The notes beneath the pieces are model-generated. The model was not told where the DNA came from and made no database searches. It saw only the letters and a program-made list of their open reading frames with translations. The position numbers and the translations under genes are program-made. A stretch of DNA of 64,000 bases from Methanoplanus sp. FWC-SCC4. Lineage in GTDB: Archaea; Halobacteriota; Methanomicrobia; Methanomicrobiales; Methanomicrobiaceae. The DNA lies in contig NZ_CP043875.1 in NCBI RefSeq assembly GCF_032878975.1, positions 1,170,370 to 1,234,369 of the forward strand. Reading direction: 5' to 3'. Position 1 is the first letter of the stretch, and each line of letters starts with the position of its first letter. This document shows, one piece after another, positions 27,884-36,252 of the stretch.

Positions 27884-29266
27884 TTAGTCTTTATTTTCCA
27901 AAAAACCTTCTAATAATGCTAAAATCTGGTTGTATATGTCTGGAGGGAGATTTTTCCGTACTGAATTTTTTTGAAAGCCATGATTGTCAGAACTCGCGCA
28001 CAAATCTAGTGATCGCCCACACCTTGCGCACACAGAAAATGTCTTGGGATTTACAGTTTGACAGTTGGGACATTGAACAGCATCCAACCTATGGTTTTCG
28101 TCCTGATTGGAGATCCTTATCCCGTTTCTAAGAAAGATCTCATTGTCGATATCCTGATTACATAGATGAAGATAAGTCTCAAATTCCTTTGTGTTGATAT
28201 TCCCCCACATCATCTTCTTGATCATACTTTCGGAATATCCATCCCTTATCATCTGAGTAATTCTGGAGTGTCTAAATAGATGTGGTGTGACTTTTTTCTC
28301 AAAACCAGTCCGTTTTGCGATTAAATTAAATTGGGCGCGGATTGCAGAATATGTCAATGGTGTGTTGTCATTTTTTAGAAAAACGAAGTTCTCTCCACTT
28401 GGTTTAAATGGATAATTGTTTTTCCACTGAATAAGGTATTCTTTCGCAGCTACAAGACGAACATAACGCTCCTTCTTCGTCTTCTCATCAACATTGATGA
28501 TAACTCCATATTCGTCAATTTTTACCTGATTCCATTTCATATTCCCAATTTCACATGCTCTAAAACCACCTTCGTACATCACATAGATAAGGGCCTTATC
28601 ACGGATTGTGAAAGAACACCTAATCATACTGGCAATCTCTGATTCGCTTAAAATATCATTGGCAGTTTTAGTCTGACAGTCTTTCAATGAAGTCTTGATT
28701 GATTTGATATCTTCAATGTCAATATCGGATAATTTGTTCTTTATCAGGAACTGGTAGAAGCCCTTGAGAATAGTCTTGTAATCGTTTTTAGTGTTCAGCT
28801 TATATGGCAGACCCTTTTGTGAATTTGCATAATCCAGTTTTTCTATAGCATCAAGTATATCATCAAAAGAGCATGTGGTGTATTCATCCAACCCTAAGAA
28901 TTTTCTCCAGCCTATCAAATGTTGAGAGATCTTCATCATCCGATTTTCACTAAGCGTGGAATTCTTATTCCTGACGAACTTGAAGTATTTCTTAATGAGT
29001 TGATATTCATCTTCTGTGATATGTCCTTCATCAACGGCTTTCAGAAGGTTCTCATCAACTTTTTTTCTGCTGACCTTGTGGAAACCCTTATACTCAAAAC
29101 TGTTAGCATCTGATAGGTTCTGTAATGGTTTGTGTGAAGAATAGAATGACGGCTCAGTTCTAGATACTTGTAAGTCTTGAGTTAAATTTTCAAAATTGTC
29201 ATGCCTTCCAAGCTCAACTTTTTCGTTTGAGATGTGAAGGTCAACCCCGAATGCTGATATGGGGAT
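27884..29266 (-). CDS. int(C): main part of the partitioned tyrosine integrase
   Basis: The frame is open from inside the tRNA-Glu gene through the attachment core to the stop at 27884. There is no ATG, GTG or TTG in frame between the core and the ATG at 28939, yet the sequence in between (VDEGHITEDEYQLIKKY, NSTLSENRMMKI) aligns with the N-terminal domain of the neighbouring integrase (ELGYITKLDSELIKKY, GGISDRRMKKI). So 28939 is an internal Met and not the native start. Catalytic residues: Arg in G-G-F-R-A-C-E-I, H-L-F-R-H-S-R, and Tyr in E-T-Y-L-H-L. A zinc ribbon (C-P-N-C...C-A-R-C) follows. The missing first 16 codons plus the core are at 8053-8115. In the chromosome this fragment may be silent or expressed in truncated form. 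Confidence 0.85.
   Translation of the reverse strand: MPISAFGVDLHISNEKVELGRHDNFENLTQDLQVSRTEPSFYSSHKPLQNLSDANSFEYKGFHKVSRKKVDENLLKAVDEGHITEDEYQLIKKYFKFVRNKNSTLSENRMMKISQHLIGWRKFLGLDEYTTCSFDDILDAIEKLDYANSQKGLPYKLNTKNDYKTILKGFYQFLIKNKLSDIDIEDIKSIKTSLKDCQTKTANDILSESEIASMIRCSFTIRDKALIYVMYEGGFRACEIGNMKWNQVKIDEYGVIINVDEKTKKERYVRLVAAKEYLIQWKNNYPFKPSGENFVFLKNDNTPLTYSAIRAQFNLIAKRTGFEKKVTPHLFRHSRITQMIRDGYSESMIKKMMWGNINTKEFETYLHLCNQDIDNEIFLRNGIRISNQDENHRLDAVQCPNCQTVNPKTFSVCARCGRSLDLCASSDNHGFQKNSVRKNLPPDIYNQILALLEGFLENKD
29234..29247. repeat. Right integrase arm, inverted copy of left arm
   Basis: GTGAAGGTCAACCC, exact reverse complement of 8072-8085, 4 bp from the core on the element side. Confidence 0.75.
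29252..29266. repeat. Right attachment core (15 bp) within tRNA-Glu
   Basis: TGCTGATATGGGGAT, the plus-strand reading of the last 15 bases of the tRNA (part of the T stem, acceptor strand and discriminator base). Repeated at 8053-8067. Integration leaves the tRNA complete. Confidence 0.85.
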
Positions 29267-29324
29267 TTGAACCCCAGTCGCCGGCGTGAAAGGCCGGCAT
29301 GATTGGCCCCTACACTATATCAGC
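29252..29324 (-). tRNA. tRNA-Glu (anticodon UUC)
   Basis: A 73-base cloverleaf: acceptor stem GCTGATA/TATCAGC with discriminator A, anticodon stem GCCGGC/GCCGGC with loop CTTTCAC giving anticodon TTC, and T arm TGGGG-TTCAAAT-CCCCA. The variable loop is short. The gene ends in A without an encoded CCA. It is the integration target of the element that begins immediately downstream. Confidence 0.93.
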
Positions 29325-29349
29325 TCTGCATCACATCAGTGTTGCCTTA

Positions 29350-29376
29350 CTATATATGCAAATTCAGCATATATAG
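29350..29376. promoter_or_regulatory. Palindromic TATA region upstream of tRNA-Glu
   Basis: CTATATATGC (29350-29359) and GCATATATAG (29367-29376) form a perfect inverted repeat with a 7-base spacer. The inner arm on the minus strand (GCATATATAG) is centred about 30 bases before the tRNA, the right place for its TATA box. The same hairpin could end the ilvE transcript, which runs toward it. Confidence 0.55.
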
Positions 29377-29412
29377 ATTTTGATTTGATACGTATTGTTA
29401 AAAATATTAAAT

Positions 29413-30282
29413 TTATTTGTATATTTCAGTCCCTTCACCATTCGTCTTTGTCCTGAATGCCTCAACAAGCTGTGATGCAAAAGGACCGGGTTTGCCTGTA
29501 CCAATCTTCCTTCCGTCAATTACGGTCACAGGAGCAATCTCCGCGGCAGAGCCTGTAACAAGCACCTCATCTGCAGAATAGAGATCAAAATATCCAAGAT
29601 TCTGTTCCCTGACAGGTATTCCCATCTCACCTGCAATCTCCAGAAGAACAAGACGTGTGATCCCACGCAGATTGTTCAGAGTATGCGGAGTAAACATTGT
29701 CCCGTTCTTCACAACAAATATATTGTCCCCGGAACCCTCCGCAACATAACCGTTTGTGTCAAAGAAAATCGCTTCATCCCCGCCCTTATAATTTGCCTCA
29801 ATTTTTGCAAGAATATTATTGAGGTAGTTAAGACTCTTGACATTAGGAGGCAGGGCATCTGCGGGGTTTCTCCGGACTGACACAGTGACAGCACTGAGGC
29901 CTTTTTCATACAGGTCACCATACATTGCACCCCATCCCGTTGCAATAATGAAAATTGTAGGTTTTGAACATTTTCTGGGATCAAGTCCGAGATCACCAAC
30001 ACCCCTTGTTACAACAAGCCTGATGTATGCATCACTTAGCTCATTTCTCCGAAGAGTTTCAAGAACTGCTTTGGACATCTCATCCTTCGTCATCCCGATA
30101 TCAAGATCAATTGTTTTTGCCGAATCGTACAGCCGGTCAAGATGCTCATGAAGCCTGAAAACCCTGCCTCCGTAAGCACGAATACCTTCAAAAACACCAT
30201 CCCCATACAAAAGACCATGATCAAAGACTGATACCTTTGCCTCCTCACGCGGAACAAATTCGCCGTCAAGATAGATTATCAT
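29413..30282 (-). CDS. ilvE: Branched-chain amino acid aminotransferase
   Basis: A 289-residue class IV PLP aminotransferase that exchanges amino groups between glutamate and the 2-oxo acids of valine, leucine and isoleucine in the cytosol. It starts [11 protein letters not shown] and has '[19 protein letters not shown]', the PLP lysine in [10 protein letters not shown], then '[13 protein letters not shown]' and '[10 protein letters not shown]', all family hallmarks. I chose ATG 30282 because the family starts there; a frame extension of 20 hydrophobic residues upstream (30342) is not conserved. It is the first chromosomal gene right of the integrated element. Confidence 0.93.
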   Translation of the reverse strand: MIIYLDGEFVPREEAKVSVFDHGLLYGDGVFEGIRAYGGRVFRLHEHLDRLYDSAKTIDLDIGMTKDEMSKAVLETLRRNELSDAYIRLVVTRGVGDLGLDPRKCSKPTIFIIATGWGAMYGDLYEKGLSAVTVSVRRNPADALPPNVKSLNYLNNILAKIEANYKGGDEAIFFDTNGYVAEGSGDNIFVVKNGTMFTPHTLNNLRGITRLVLLEIAGEMGIPVREQNLGYFDLYSADEVLVTGSAAEIAPVTVIDGRKIGTGKPGPFASQLVEAFRTKTNGEGTEIYK

Positions 30283-30457
30283 AGAAATTATATAAGCAGG
30301 AAAGAATAACAATTTTTTGATTGAAAAAGCCGGAAAACTCAACTATGTTAAAATCAGGAAATTCAGCATGAATCCGGTTTGATATTGGTATTATCACAGA
30401 TTATTGAATATATTCTAAAAAATGTTAATTATTTCCGGCCCGGTAAAAATTTTGTAT

Positions 30458-31834
30458 TTATACAGGATTTCTGCACTCATCAACAAAATTTTTAAACATC
30501 TCACGGGATGCCACAGGGTGAAGATGCGTATATCCTGCAAGAGTCCTGTTTTTCAATGCACCGTCATAGCCGTCACGAATGCCCAGACCTCTTGAAAGAC
30601 TGTAACAAAAATGCGTATCCTTTGGGAGAATTACATCACTGTGGTGGAATTCATGACCCTTAAATTCAGAAATGCCCAAAGGTGATTTTGAATTTGAAAC
30701 ACCGTCAACATACCCGATGACTCTCTTTGCCGGCATCCGGGTTTCCCCTTCAAAAACGCCCGCCATTGAATATGACATATCAGCAGGCTGATTGTTCCAG
30801 TCCTTTTTGAGAGTGAGCTTTTCTGTCAGATAAATAAGACCCCCGCACTCTGCATATACCGGTTTTCCATTCAGGGATTCTTCAAGGACTGCCTCACGCA
30901 TTGAATCATTTGACTCAAGCTGCTCTGCAAACATCTCAGGATAGCCACCGCCAAAAATATAACCGTCACAATCAGGAAGTCTGTCATGAATGGGACTAAA
31001 TGTTACAACTTCTGCACCAAAAGAAGAGAGTATCTCATAAATATCGTTATAATAGAAATTGAATGCCTCATCCACTGCCACTCCCAGCTTCACATCGCAG
31101 GCTGATGATTTTGCAAATATTGCAGGTTTTTCTGTAACATCCGGCTTTTCACCTGCAATATCAAGAAGAGCATCCATATCGACATTATTCTCAATAATAT
31201 TCACCACATTGTCAAGGCGTGACATAAATTCCCCCCCTGTCTTTCCCTCCAGGAAAGGAACAAGTCCAAGATGACGCATCGTAAGTTTCATCTCTTCCCT
31301 GCGTGGTATTGCGCCTATTACAGGAATGCCGGTCTCATGCTCAATTGCTGTTTTCGCCTTGTACTTATGCTTCTCACTAATAACCTGGTTTAGAATAATA
31401 CCTTTAATTTTTACAGCCGGATCAAAACTGCAAAAACCCTTCACTATTGCTGCCGCACTCCGTGTAATACTCTGTGCGTTTACAACAAGAATCACATTCT
31501 GATCAAGCATTTTTGCAACACTTGCAGTAGAGCCGGTATCCAGTATAGCATCAGAACCCTCATAAAGCCCCCTTACACCTTCAATTATTGCAATATCAGA
31601 GCCAATGCAGGCATTATCATAACTCGCCCTTATCTGTTCAGGACTCATCACATAGCTGTCAAGGTTTCTGCACATCCTACCGGTTACACCTGTGAGATAA
31701 GAAGGATCAATGTAATCCATTGCAACCTTAAACGGCTGCACCTCATACTGCCTTGACAAATATGCTGATATCCCAAGCGTTATGCTTGTCTTGCCGCTTC
31801 CGGAACGATCACCTGAAATCAGGAGACTTTTCAT
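30458..31834 (-). CDS. cfbB: Ni-sirohydrochlorin a,c-diamide synthase
   Basis: A 458-residue cobyrinate a,c-diamide synthase homologue, in methanogens the enzyme that amidates the a and c side chains of Ni-sirohydrochlorin with glutamine and ATP during F430 synthesis. P-loop GDRSGSGKTS (8-17), 'VAMDYIDPSYL', 'IIEGVRGLYEG', and a C-terminal glutamine amidotransferase domain with the Cys in Y-A-E-C-G-G-L and H-P-V-A near the end. Assignment to CfbB rather than CbiA rests on its place beside cfbD, cfbE and cfbA. Its ATG overlaps the cfbD stop by 4 bp. Last gene of the cluster. Confidence 0.92.
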   Translation of the reverse strand: MKSLLISGDRSGSGKTSITLGISAYLSRQYEVQPFKVAMDYIDPSYLTGVTGRMCRNLDSYVMSPEQIRASYDNACIGSDIAIIEGVRGLYEGSDAILDTGSTASVAKMLDQNVILVVNAQSITRSAAAIVKGFCSFDPAVKIKGIILNQVISEKHKYKAKTAIEHETGIPVIGAIPRREEMKLTMRHLGLVPFLEGKTGGEFMSRLDNVVNIIENNVDMDALLDIAGEKPDVTEKPAIFAKSSACDVKLGVAVDEAFNFYYNDIYEILSSFGAEVVTFSPIHDRLPDCDGYIFGGGYPEMFAEQLESNDSMREAVLEESLNGKPVYAECGGLIYLTEKLTLKKDWNNQPADMSYSMAGVFEGETRMPAKRVIGYVDGVSNSKSPLGISEFKGHEFHHSDVILPKDTHFCYSLSRGLGIRDGYDGALKNRTLAGYTHLHPVASREMFKNFVDECRNPV

Positions 31835-32895
31835 TTCATGCTCCTCATTACATCACCGGACTCACTTCTGACAATCTCTTTTACGCCCAGAGTCTTTGGA
31901 TGAAGATCGACCTCAACCACAACGTGGTCATGCCCAAACTCCTTTAACGGTTCAACCTGCCGGGGTCCGTTTGTAATTGAAAAAACCTCAATGCCTTCAA
32001 GATATTCAGGAGGAATTGCATGCGGCACTCCTGAAATCAGGGCAAAATCCGGTTTTGTTGCCTTTATAATCTCCCCAAGCCTTTCACCGTTTGCACCATA
32101 TTCATCAAGAGACCCCGCATACTCAACCTCAACTCCGGATTCCAAAAGACCTTCTCTTATGTTTTCAGCATCTTTACGGACTTTTGGAAGACCGCGATCT
32201 TCAAGATTTGCAACATACCTGATATCACATTCCGGACAGACCTCTCTTAATGCAATAAGAGCATCTGCAAACATGTATGCAGTTTCTTTTTTTGCATTCA
32301 TTATTGCAATACCCTTTTTCCCGGAATTTGCAAGTTCCAAAAGCCTCTTTGCAAAGAGATGTTTTAAATCCCCTCTTGAAGGCTGAACATATGGTTTGTA
32401 GGCGGCACCCCTTTGTCTTTCAACCAGATTTGCGGCAGCCAGAAGTTTTTTCTGGCGTTCAAGCTCATCCTCATCAATCCAGCCTGCTCTTGCCGCAGGT
32501 TCAAGGGCAGCGATTACCCCGTCAATATTCTCACGGAATCCCGCATGGATTTCAACAGCAATGGCAGGAGTGCTTATTCCGGAATCCTCAATAGCAGCCT
32601 CCATATCTTCTCCGATGATCATAGAAACGCATGTACCCACAACTGCGATACGTTTTGGAGAAAATTCTTTTTCAGCATATCTTAAGACTCTCTCAAGGAC
32701 ATCCTGTCCGCCAAAAATAAATTCATTATCCCCAAGCGATGTTGTAAGCACCCTTAAGCCATCCTCTTCCAAAAGCCTTGCATGCTTAAAAGAGCATCCG
32801 GAAGGCCCGTGCAGTATTGCCAAATCAACACCAAGATCACGCACAGTATAGAGACCTGCAACAATTGAACTTGGTCTTGGCTGAATATATTCCAT
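31831..32895 (-). CDS. cfbD: Nitrogenase-like reductive cyclase, catalytic subunit
   Basis: A 354-residue NifD/BchN-like protein. With its reductase partner CfbC it carries out the six-electron reduction and ring closure of Ni-sirohydrochlorin a,c-diamide to seco-F430. Likely cluster-ligand Cys residues are in G-P-S-G-C-S-F-K-H and V-V-G-T-C-V-S-M; 'ISGVPHAIPPEYL' near the end is also typical. I start it at ATG 32895 (M-E-Y-I-Q-P-R-P-S), with GGAGGT at 32906-32911; an ATG six codons earlier (32913) overlaps that site. The partner cfbC is not in this window. Gene order here is cfbA-cfbE-cfbD-cfbB. Confidence 0.9.
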   Translation of the reverse strand: MEYIQPRPSSIVAGLYTVRDLGVDLAILHGPSGCSFKHARLLEEDGLRVLTTSLGDNEFIFGGQDVLERVLRYAEKEFSPKRIAVVGTCVSMIIGEDMEAAIEDSGISTPAIAVEIHAGFRENIDGVIAALEPAARAGWIDEDELERQKKLLAAANLVERQRGAAYKPYVQPSRGDLKHLFAKRLLELANSGKKGIAIMNAKKETAYMFADALIALREVCPECDIRYVANLEDRGLPKVRKDAENIREGLLESGVEVEYAGSLDEYGANGERLGEIIKATKPDFALISGVPHAIPPEYLEGIEVFSITNGPRQVEPLKEFGHDHVVVEVDLHPKTLGVKEIVRSESGDVMRSMK

Positions 32896-32903
32896 TTTAA
32901 TTT

Positions 32904-34124
32904 TTACCTCCATGTTTTAACACAAAGAACAACACTGCCAAATCCGGCTGCTGCTTTAATGGCAGTCTTCTTTCCTTCTGTCAGATTATCAGCATAATAA
33001 GACCGGATATCCCCTGCAATTTCAGATACAAAATCCTTCAGGGTATCACCGACAATTACAACAATATGGGGTTTTATTCTTTTTATTGCATCTGAAACCA
33101 TTCCGGCAGGAAAACCCTCACATATGTTTGCAGCCTCTATACCGATTACAAGAGTAATAATGTCACTGCCGCTGATTTCCCGTGCAAAACGGGCGGCCTC
33201 AACCGAGGTCATGACATTTACACCACTGTTGGAGTTATCAACAACAACGACACCATCCTCCGATGAATAAGAAAGCCTGCCTTCAAGCGGCCTGAAACTC
33301 TCAAGTCTTTTCGGAGAAATACCAATAGTGCATGCAAGTGCTGCTGCGGTTATTAATGCCTGGACGTATCCTGTCATTAGCAAAAGAGGATTTTTAAAAC
33401 TCCCCTCAAAACCTTTAAAAGAATATCTGCATTCATCACCAATGACTTTTGCAATGTCAGAAGAATAAATGGAATCGGTTTCAAAGGTTTTTATACCGGC
33501 GCCGGGTGAAAATATTCTGCTTTTACATGACTTAAGCAGCTTCATTTTTTCTTCAATTGCACTTTTTTTACCAAGAGCACAGGGATAATCCTCATTTGAT
33601 GTTAAAATTCCGATGTCACCCAAACCGGAAACTCCCAGTGATTCTTCTGCAACAAGCCATCTTTTGTTGTCATGTGCATATATTGCCGCATCAATAACTG
33701 ATGCAGGAGTTATGCTTTTTTTAAAGATTAAATTCATCTCAGGAATTTCAAAAGTTCCTTTTGAGGTATGCAAAACACCTATTCCCCCCAACACACAGGC
33801 AAGAGCATAGGATGTTGTCGTCTTGCCTCTTGCACCCGTTACTTCAATCATCAGGGAAGGCTTTTTTCCCATCTCCAAAAGCAGCATTCTTACAGCTTCA
33901 TGATGACTAACAACAGGTGCTTTTGAATAATTCAAAAGTGGATGATCCGGATCAAGATGAACAGGAGAAATTATCAGATCATAGCTTCTGTTTAATGCTT
34001 CTTCAGAAGAAATGGAGCCCTTGCCCCGGTAGACATCAACAGTATCTGTTGCATACCCAAGACTCCTGAAATGACCGGCAATCTCCTCACCGCCGTGAAT
34101 GGTGTCAAGCACCAGTATTTTCAT
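32904..34124 (-). CDS. cfbE: Coenzyme F430 synthetase, Mur-ligase type
   Basis: A 406-residue Mur-ligase homologue that closes the last lactam/carbocyclic ring: it uses ATP to convert 15,17-seco-F430-17-acid to F430. ATP loop G-A-R-G-K-T-T-T (about 96-103), 'GVLHTSKGTFEIPE', 'ILTSNEDYP' and 'VVDNSNSGVNV' mark the central domain. Start at ATG 34124 (M-K-I-L-V-L-D-T-I-H-G-G-E-E); upstream in-frame codons encode a non-conserved extension overlapping cfbA. It is 13 bp after cfbA on the same strand, so it is part of the operon. Confidence 0.9.
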   Translation of the reverse strand: MKILVLDTIHGGEEIAGHFRSLGYATDTVDVYRGKGSISSEEALNRSYDLIISPVHLDPDHPLLNYSKAPVVSHHEAVRMLLLEMGKKPSLMIEVTGARGKTTTSYALACVLGGIGVLHTSKGTFEIPEMNLIFKKSITPASVIDAAIYAHDNKRWLVAEESLGVSGLGDIGILTSNEDYPCALGKKSAIEEKMKLLKSCKSRIFSPGAGIKTFETDSIYSSDIAKVIGDECRYSFKGFEGSFKNPLLLMTGYVQALITAAALACTIGISPKRLESFRPLEGRLSYSSEDGVVVVDNSNSGVNVMTSVEAARFAREISGSDIITLVIGIEAANICEGFPAGMVSDAIKRIKPHIVVIVGDTLKDFVSEIAGDIRSYYADNLTEGKKTAIKAAAGFGSVVLCVKTWR

Positions 34125-34137
34125 AAAAATAGTTTTT

Positions 34138-34542
34138 TTAAAGGTGTTCTTCAACTGCACGCTTTGCACTTGTAATCATAAGATCAGCAAGCATCGGGTT
34201 TTCACCGATAGGACGTGCATAAATCAGTGGAATCTCACCACTTTCAAGAGTGAATACGCCTTTATGGCTTCCCTCTTCAAGACCTAAAATTCCGGGAATA
34301 TCTTCATCTATGTGTACACCCCTGGCGAGAAACAGAGGGACAACAACAAGTGATTCAATGTCTTCTTTCCTGAATTCGTCAAGCATCTCCTCAATTGTAG
34401 GGGAACTGTTCTCCATAAATGCAGACTTTACGATATAATCCGCTTCTTTCTTTGCAATCAATTCTGCTGTGTTATCGATCAGTTTTTTATTGTATGGCTT
34501 TTTACTGCCATGACCGACCAGTAAGAATCCTGTCTTAGACAT
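34138..34542 (-). CDS. cfbA: Sirohydrochlorin nickelochelatase
   Basis: A 134-residue small CbiX-type chelatase that inserts Ni(II) into sirohydrochlorin, the first committed step of F430 synthesis. The metal-binding histidines are visible at His11 (L-L-V-G-H-G-S) and His77 (A-R-G-V-H-I-D-E-D-I-P). The length is normal for the archaeal homodimeric form. First gene of the cfb operon; it is transcribed away from the nuclease gene at 34625, with a symmetric promoter region between. Confidence 0.92.
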   Translation of the reverse strand: MSKTGFLLVGHGSKKPYNKKLIDNTAELIAKKEADYIVKSAFMENSSPTIEEMLDEFRKEDIESLVVVPLFLARGVHIDEDIPGILGLEEGSHKGVFTLESGEIPLIYARPIGENPMLADLMITSAKRAVEEHL

Positions 34543-34543
34543 A

Positions 34544-34619
34544 TAATACTATGTACCACAATATTCAATAAAATAGTTACCGATTCTTTTTTTTGGCAAC
34601 CGGTATAAACATAGTATTA
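34544..34619. promoter_or_regulatory. Divergent cfbA / nuclease promoter with 11-bp inverted repeat
   Basis: TAATACTATGT at 34544-34554 and its exact reverse complement ACATAGTATTA at 34609-34619 lie 1 and 5 bases before the start codons of the two divergent genes. On the right strand a TATA-like GGTATAAA (34602-34609) directly precedes the repeat. A single regulator could bind both sites, or the repeat may be the shared start-site sequence of the two promoters. Confidence 0.55.
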
Positions 34620-34624
34620 CACAT

Positions 34625-35101
34625 ATGAGTGATTTTGAAAGGGACACAATTCATTGCATTAACGATTTTTTTGATACCAGGAGATTGAAAGGATACGCAT
34701 ACAGACTAAAACAGTCTAAGTTCAACACACAGTACGTTGACATACTTGTGGATTCACTTGATCCCCGTTATTATCTTGCAATCGAATGCAAATCAATACA
34801 GGGTAAGAAATTATATTTTTCCCAGCACTTCCATGAAGATAAGAATAATGTTCATCAGATAGATTCAATTACAGATTTTATAAAAAAAACCGGCAGGCGT
34901 GGTTTTCTTGCAGTAGAATTCCGGGGAGGAAGAGGAAAACAAAATGTGGCATACCTGCTCCCATGGGAGAAATTACAGGAATTTCGTGAAAATTCACCGG
35001 GAATTTCAAGAGAAGATTTCAAATGCGGGATTGAACTAAAAAGATCATCAGGTTGTTATATTCTAAATGATCTATACCCAAAGGAATTAGATATTTTATA
35101 A
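34625..35101 (+). CDS. Holliday junction resolvase-like PD-(D/E)xK nuclease
   Basis: A 158-residue protein with the PD-(D/E)xK core: Asp39 in Q-Y-V-D-I-L-V-D, then Glu54-Cys-Lys56 in L-A-I-E-C-K-S, followed by 'LYFSQHFHED...HQIDSITDFIKKTGRRGFLAVEFR', a pattern like archaeal resolvase/RecU-type nucleases. It probably cuts branched DNA in recombination repair; substrate not shown. Divergent from cfbA, and 17 bp upstream of the methanogenesis-marker gene with which it may be cotranscribed. Confidence 0.7.
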   Translation: MSDFERDTIHCINDFFDTRRLKGYAYRLKQSKFNTQYVDILVDSLDPRYYLAIECKSIQGKKLYFSQHFHEDKNNVHQIDSITDFIKKTGRRGFLAVEFRGGRGKQNVAYLLPWEKLQEFRENSPGISREDFKCGIELKRSSGCYILNDLYPKELDIL

Positions 35102-35118
35102 CAAACAGATACGGAAGA

Positions 35119-36252
35119 ATGATGGATCCATATGATCGTTACGAGCTGATGATTAACGGCCGTACAGTAAAAACACCGGTTGCAATTGCATCCATGGCAG
35201 GAATTGTGGATGCCAATTATGTACTGGAAAGAAAGGATTATGCGGGTATTGCATTTTTGGGAGGATTTTCAATAGATGAACCTGCAATGAATGCAAGTCT
35301 TATAATGGAAGAAGAAGGTAGAAAAGAATTCATTTTAAAAGACCCTGTAGAAGAAATAAAAGAGCAGGTCTTAAAATTAAAGGATACGGATGTTATCCCC
35401 GGAATCAATCTTCGCGGTACAAACCCGGAATCATTTGTAAATATCGCCACAGCCATAGGGAAGGATGCCATATATGAAATTGACGCACACTGCCGACAGC
35501 CTTCAATGATAAATGCAGGAAGCGGAGAATTCCTGTTAAAAAATACTGACCATCTTTCTGAAATTATTAAATCACTAAAAGAGCTTGATGTAACGGTTTC
35601 AGTAAAAATCCGTGCAGGTGTTGCGGAAGATGACGCTGAACTTGCAAAATTAATCTGGAAAGCGGGCGCAGATATAATTCATGTTGATCTGATGGACTTT
35701 GGACACGCTAAACTTCGTGTTATCAGAAACAGCTGCCCCCTTTTAATTATCGCCAATAATTCAATAAACAATTTTGAAAAAATGAGGGAAATGCTTACGC
35801 ACGGGGCTGACATCGTATCCCTGGCACGCCATTCAGATTCAGAAACACTTAAAAATTTAAGTGAATCCATTGCAAAATATGCGGATGAAACAGGATGGTA
35901 CAATTCACCAAAGCAGCTTTGCCGTGGCGGAGATCTAAGAAGTCTTACATTTTGCTGTAAGCCGGTAAAACAGTGCCCCCTTCTTCCTGCAATAAAAAAA
36001 ATAGGGATGTCTCCAAAAGAGTTTCACGATTTAAAAGTGTCAATAGTTGAAAACACCCCGCTTGCATCAGGTGAAAGCACATGTTTTGGAAGCCTTGCAT
36101 GGTGCTGCAAGAGTTCAACTCCATGCATGTTCAGAGACATATCACTTAGAAAAGAAGGACTGTCGCACAGCGATTATATGCGTTACAAGCACCGTCTCTC
36201 TGAAAAAATAATGAAAAAGATTTTTGAGGAAAAAGATGAGGTCTCCTGCTGA
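35119..36252 (+). CDS. Methanogenesis marker protein 9, dihydrouridine synthase-like
   Basis: A 377-residue protein. The first 260 residues follow a TIM-barrel FMN enzyme pattern related to tRNA-dihydrouridine synthases (P-V-A-I-A-S-M-A-G-I, 'VKIRAGVAEDDAELAKLIWKAGADIIHVD' in key residues, 'GADIVSLAR'). The last 100 residues hold two Cys-rich motifs, C-R-G-G-D...F-C-C-K-P-V-K-Q-C and C-F-G-S-L-A-W-C-C-K-S-S-T-P-C-M-F-R-D, which define the methanogenesis marker 9 family and probably bind an iron-sulphur cluster. The reaction is unknown to me. It overlaps the next gene by 17 bp. Confidence 0.82.
   Translation: MMDPYDRYELMINGRTVKTPVAIASMAGIVDANYVLERKDYAGIAFLGGFSIDEPAMNASLIMEEEGRKEFILKDPVEEIKEQVLKLKDTDVIPGINLRGTNPESFVNIATAIGKDAIYEIDAHCRQPSMINAGSGEFLLKNTDHLSEIIKSLKELDVTVSVKIRAGVAEDDAELAKLIWKAGADIIHVDLMDFGHAKLRVIRNSCPLLIIANNSINNFEKMREMLTHGADIVSLARHSDSETLKNLSESIAKYADETGWYNSPKQLCRGGDLRSLTFCCKPVKQCPLLPAIKKIGMSPKEFHDLKVSIVENTPLASGESTCFGSLAWCCKSSTPCMFRDISLRKEGLSHSDYMRYKHRLSEKIMKKIFEEKDEVSC

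Noticed and set aside
28939-28939. ATG at 28939 as the native start of the second integrase
   Set aside because: Conserved N-terminal sequence continues upstream in frame to the attachment core, and int(N) with a ribosome binding site is found at the other border.
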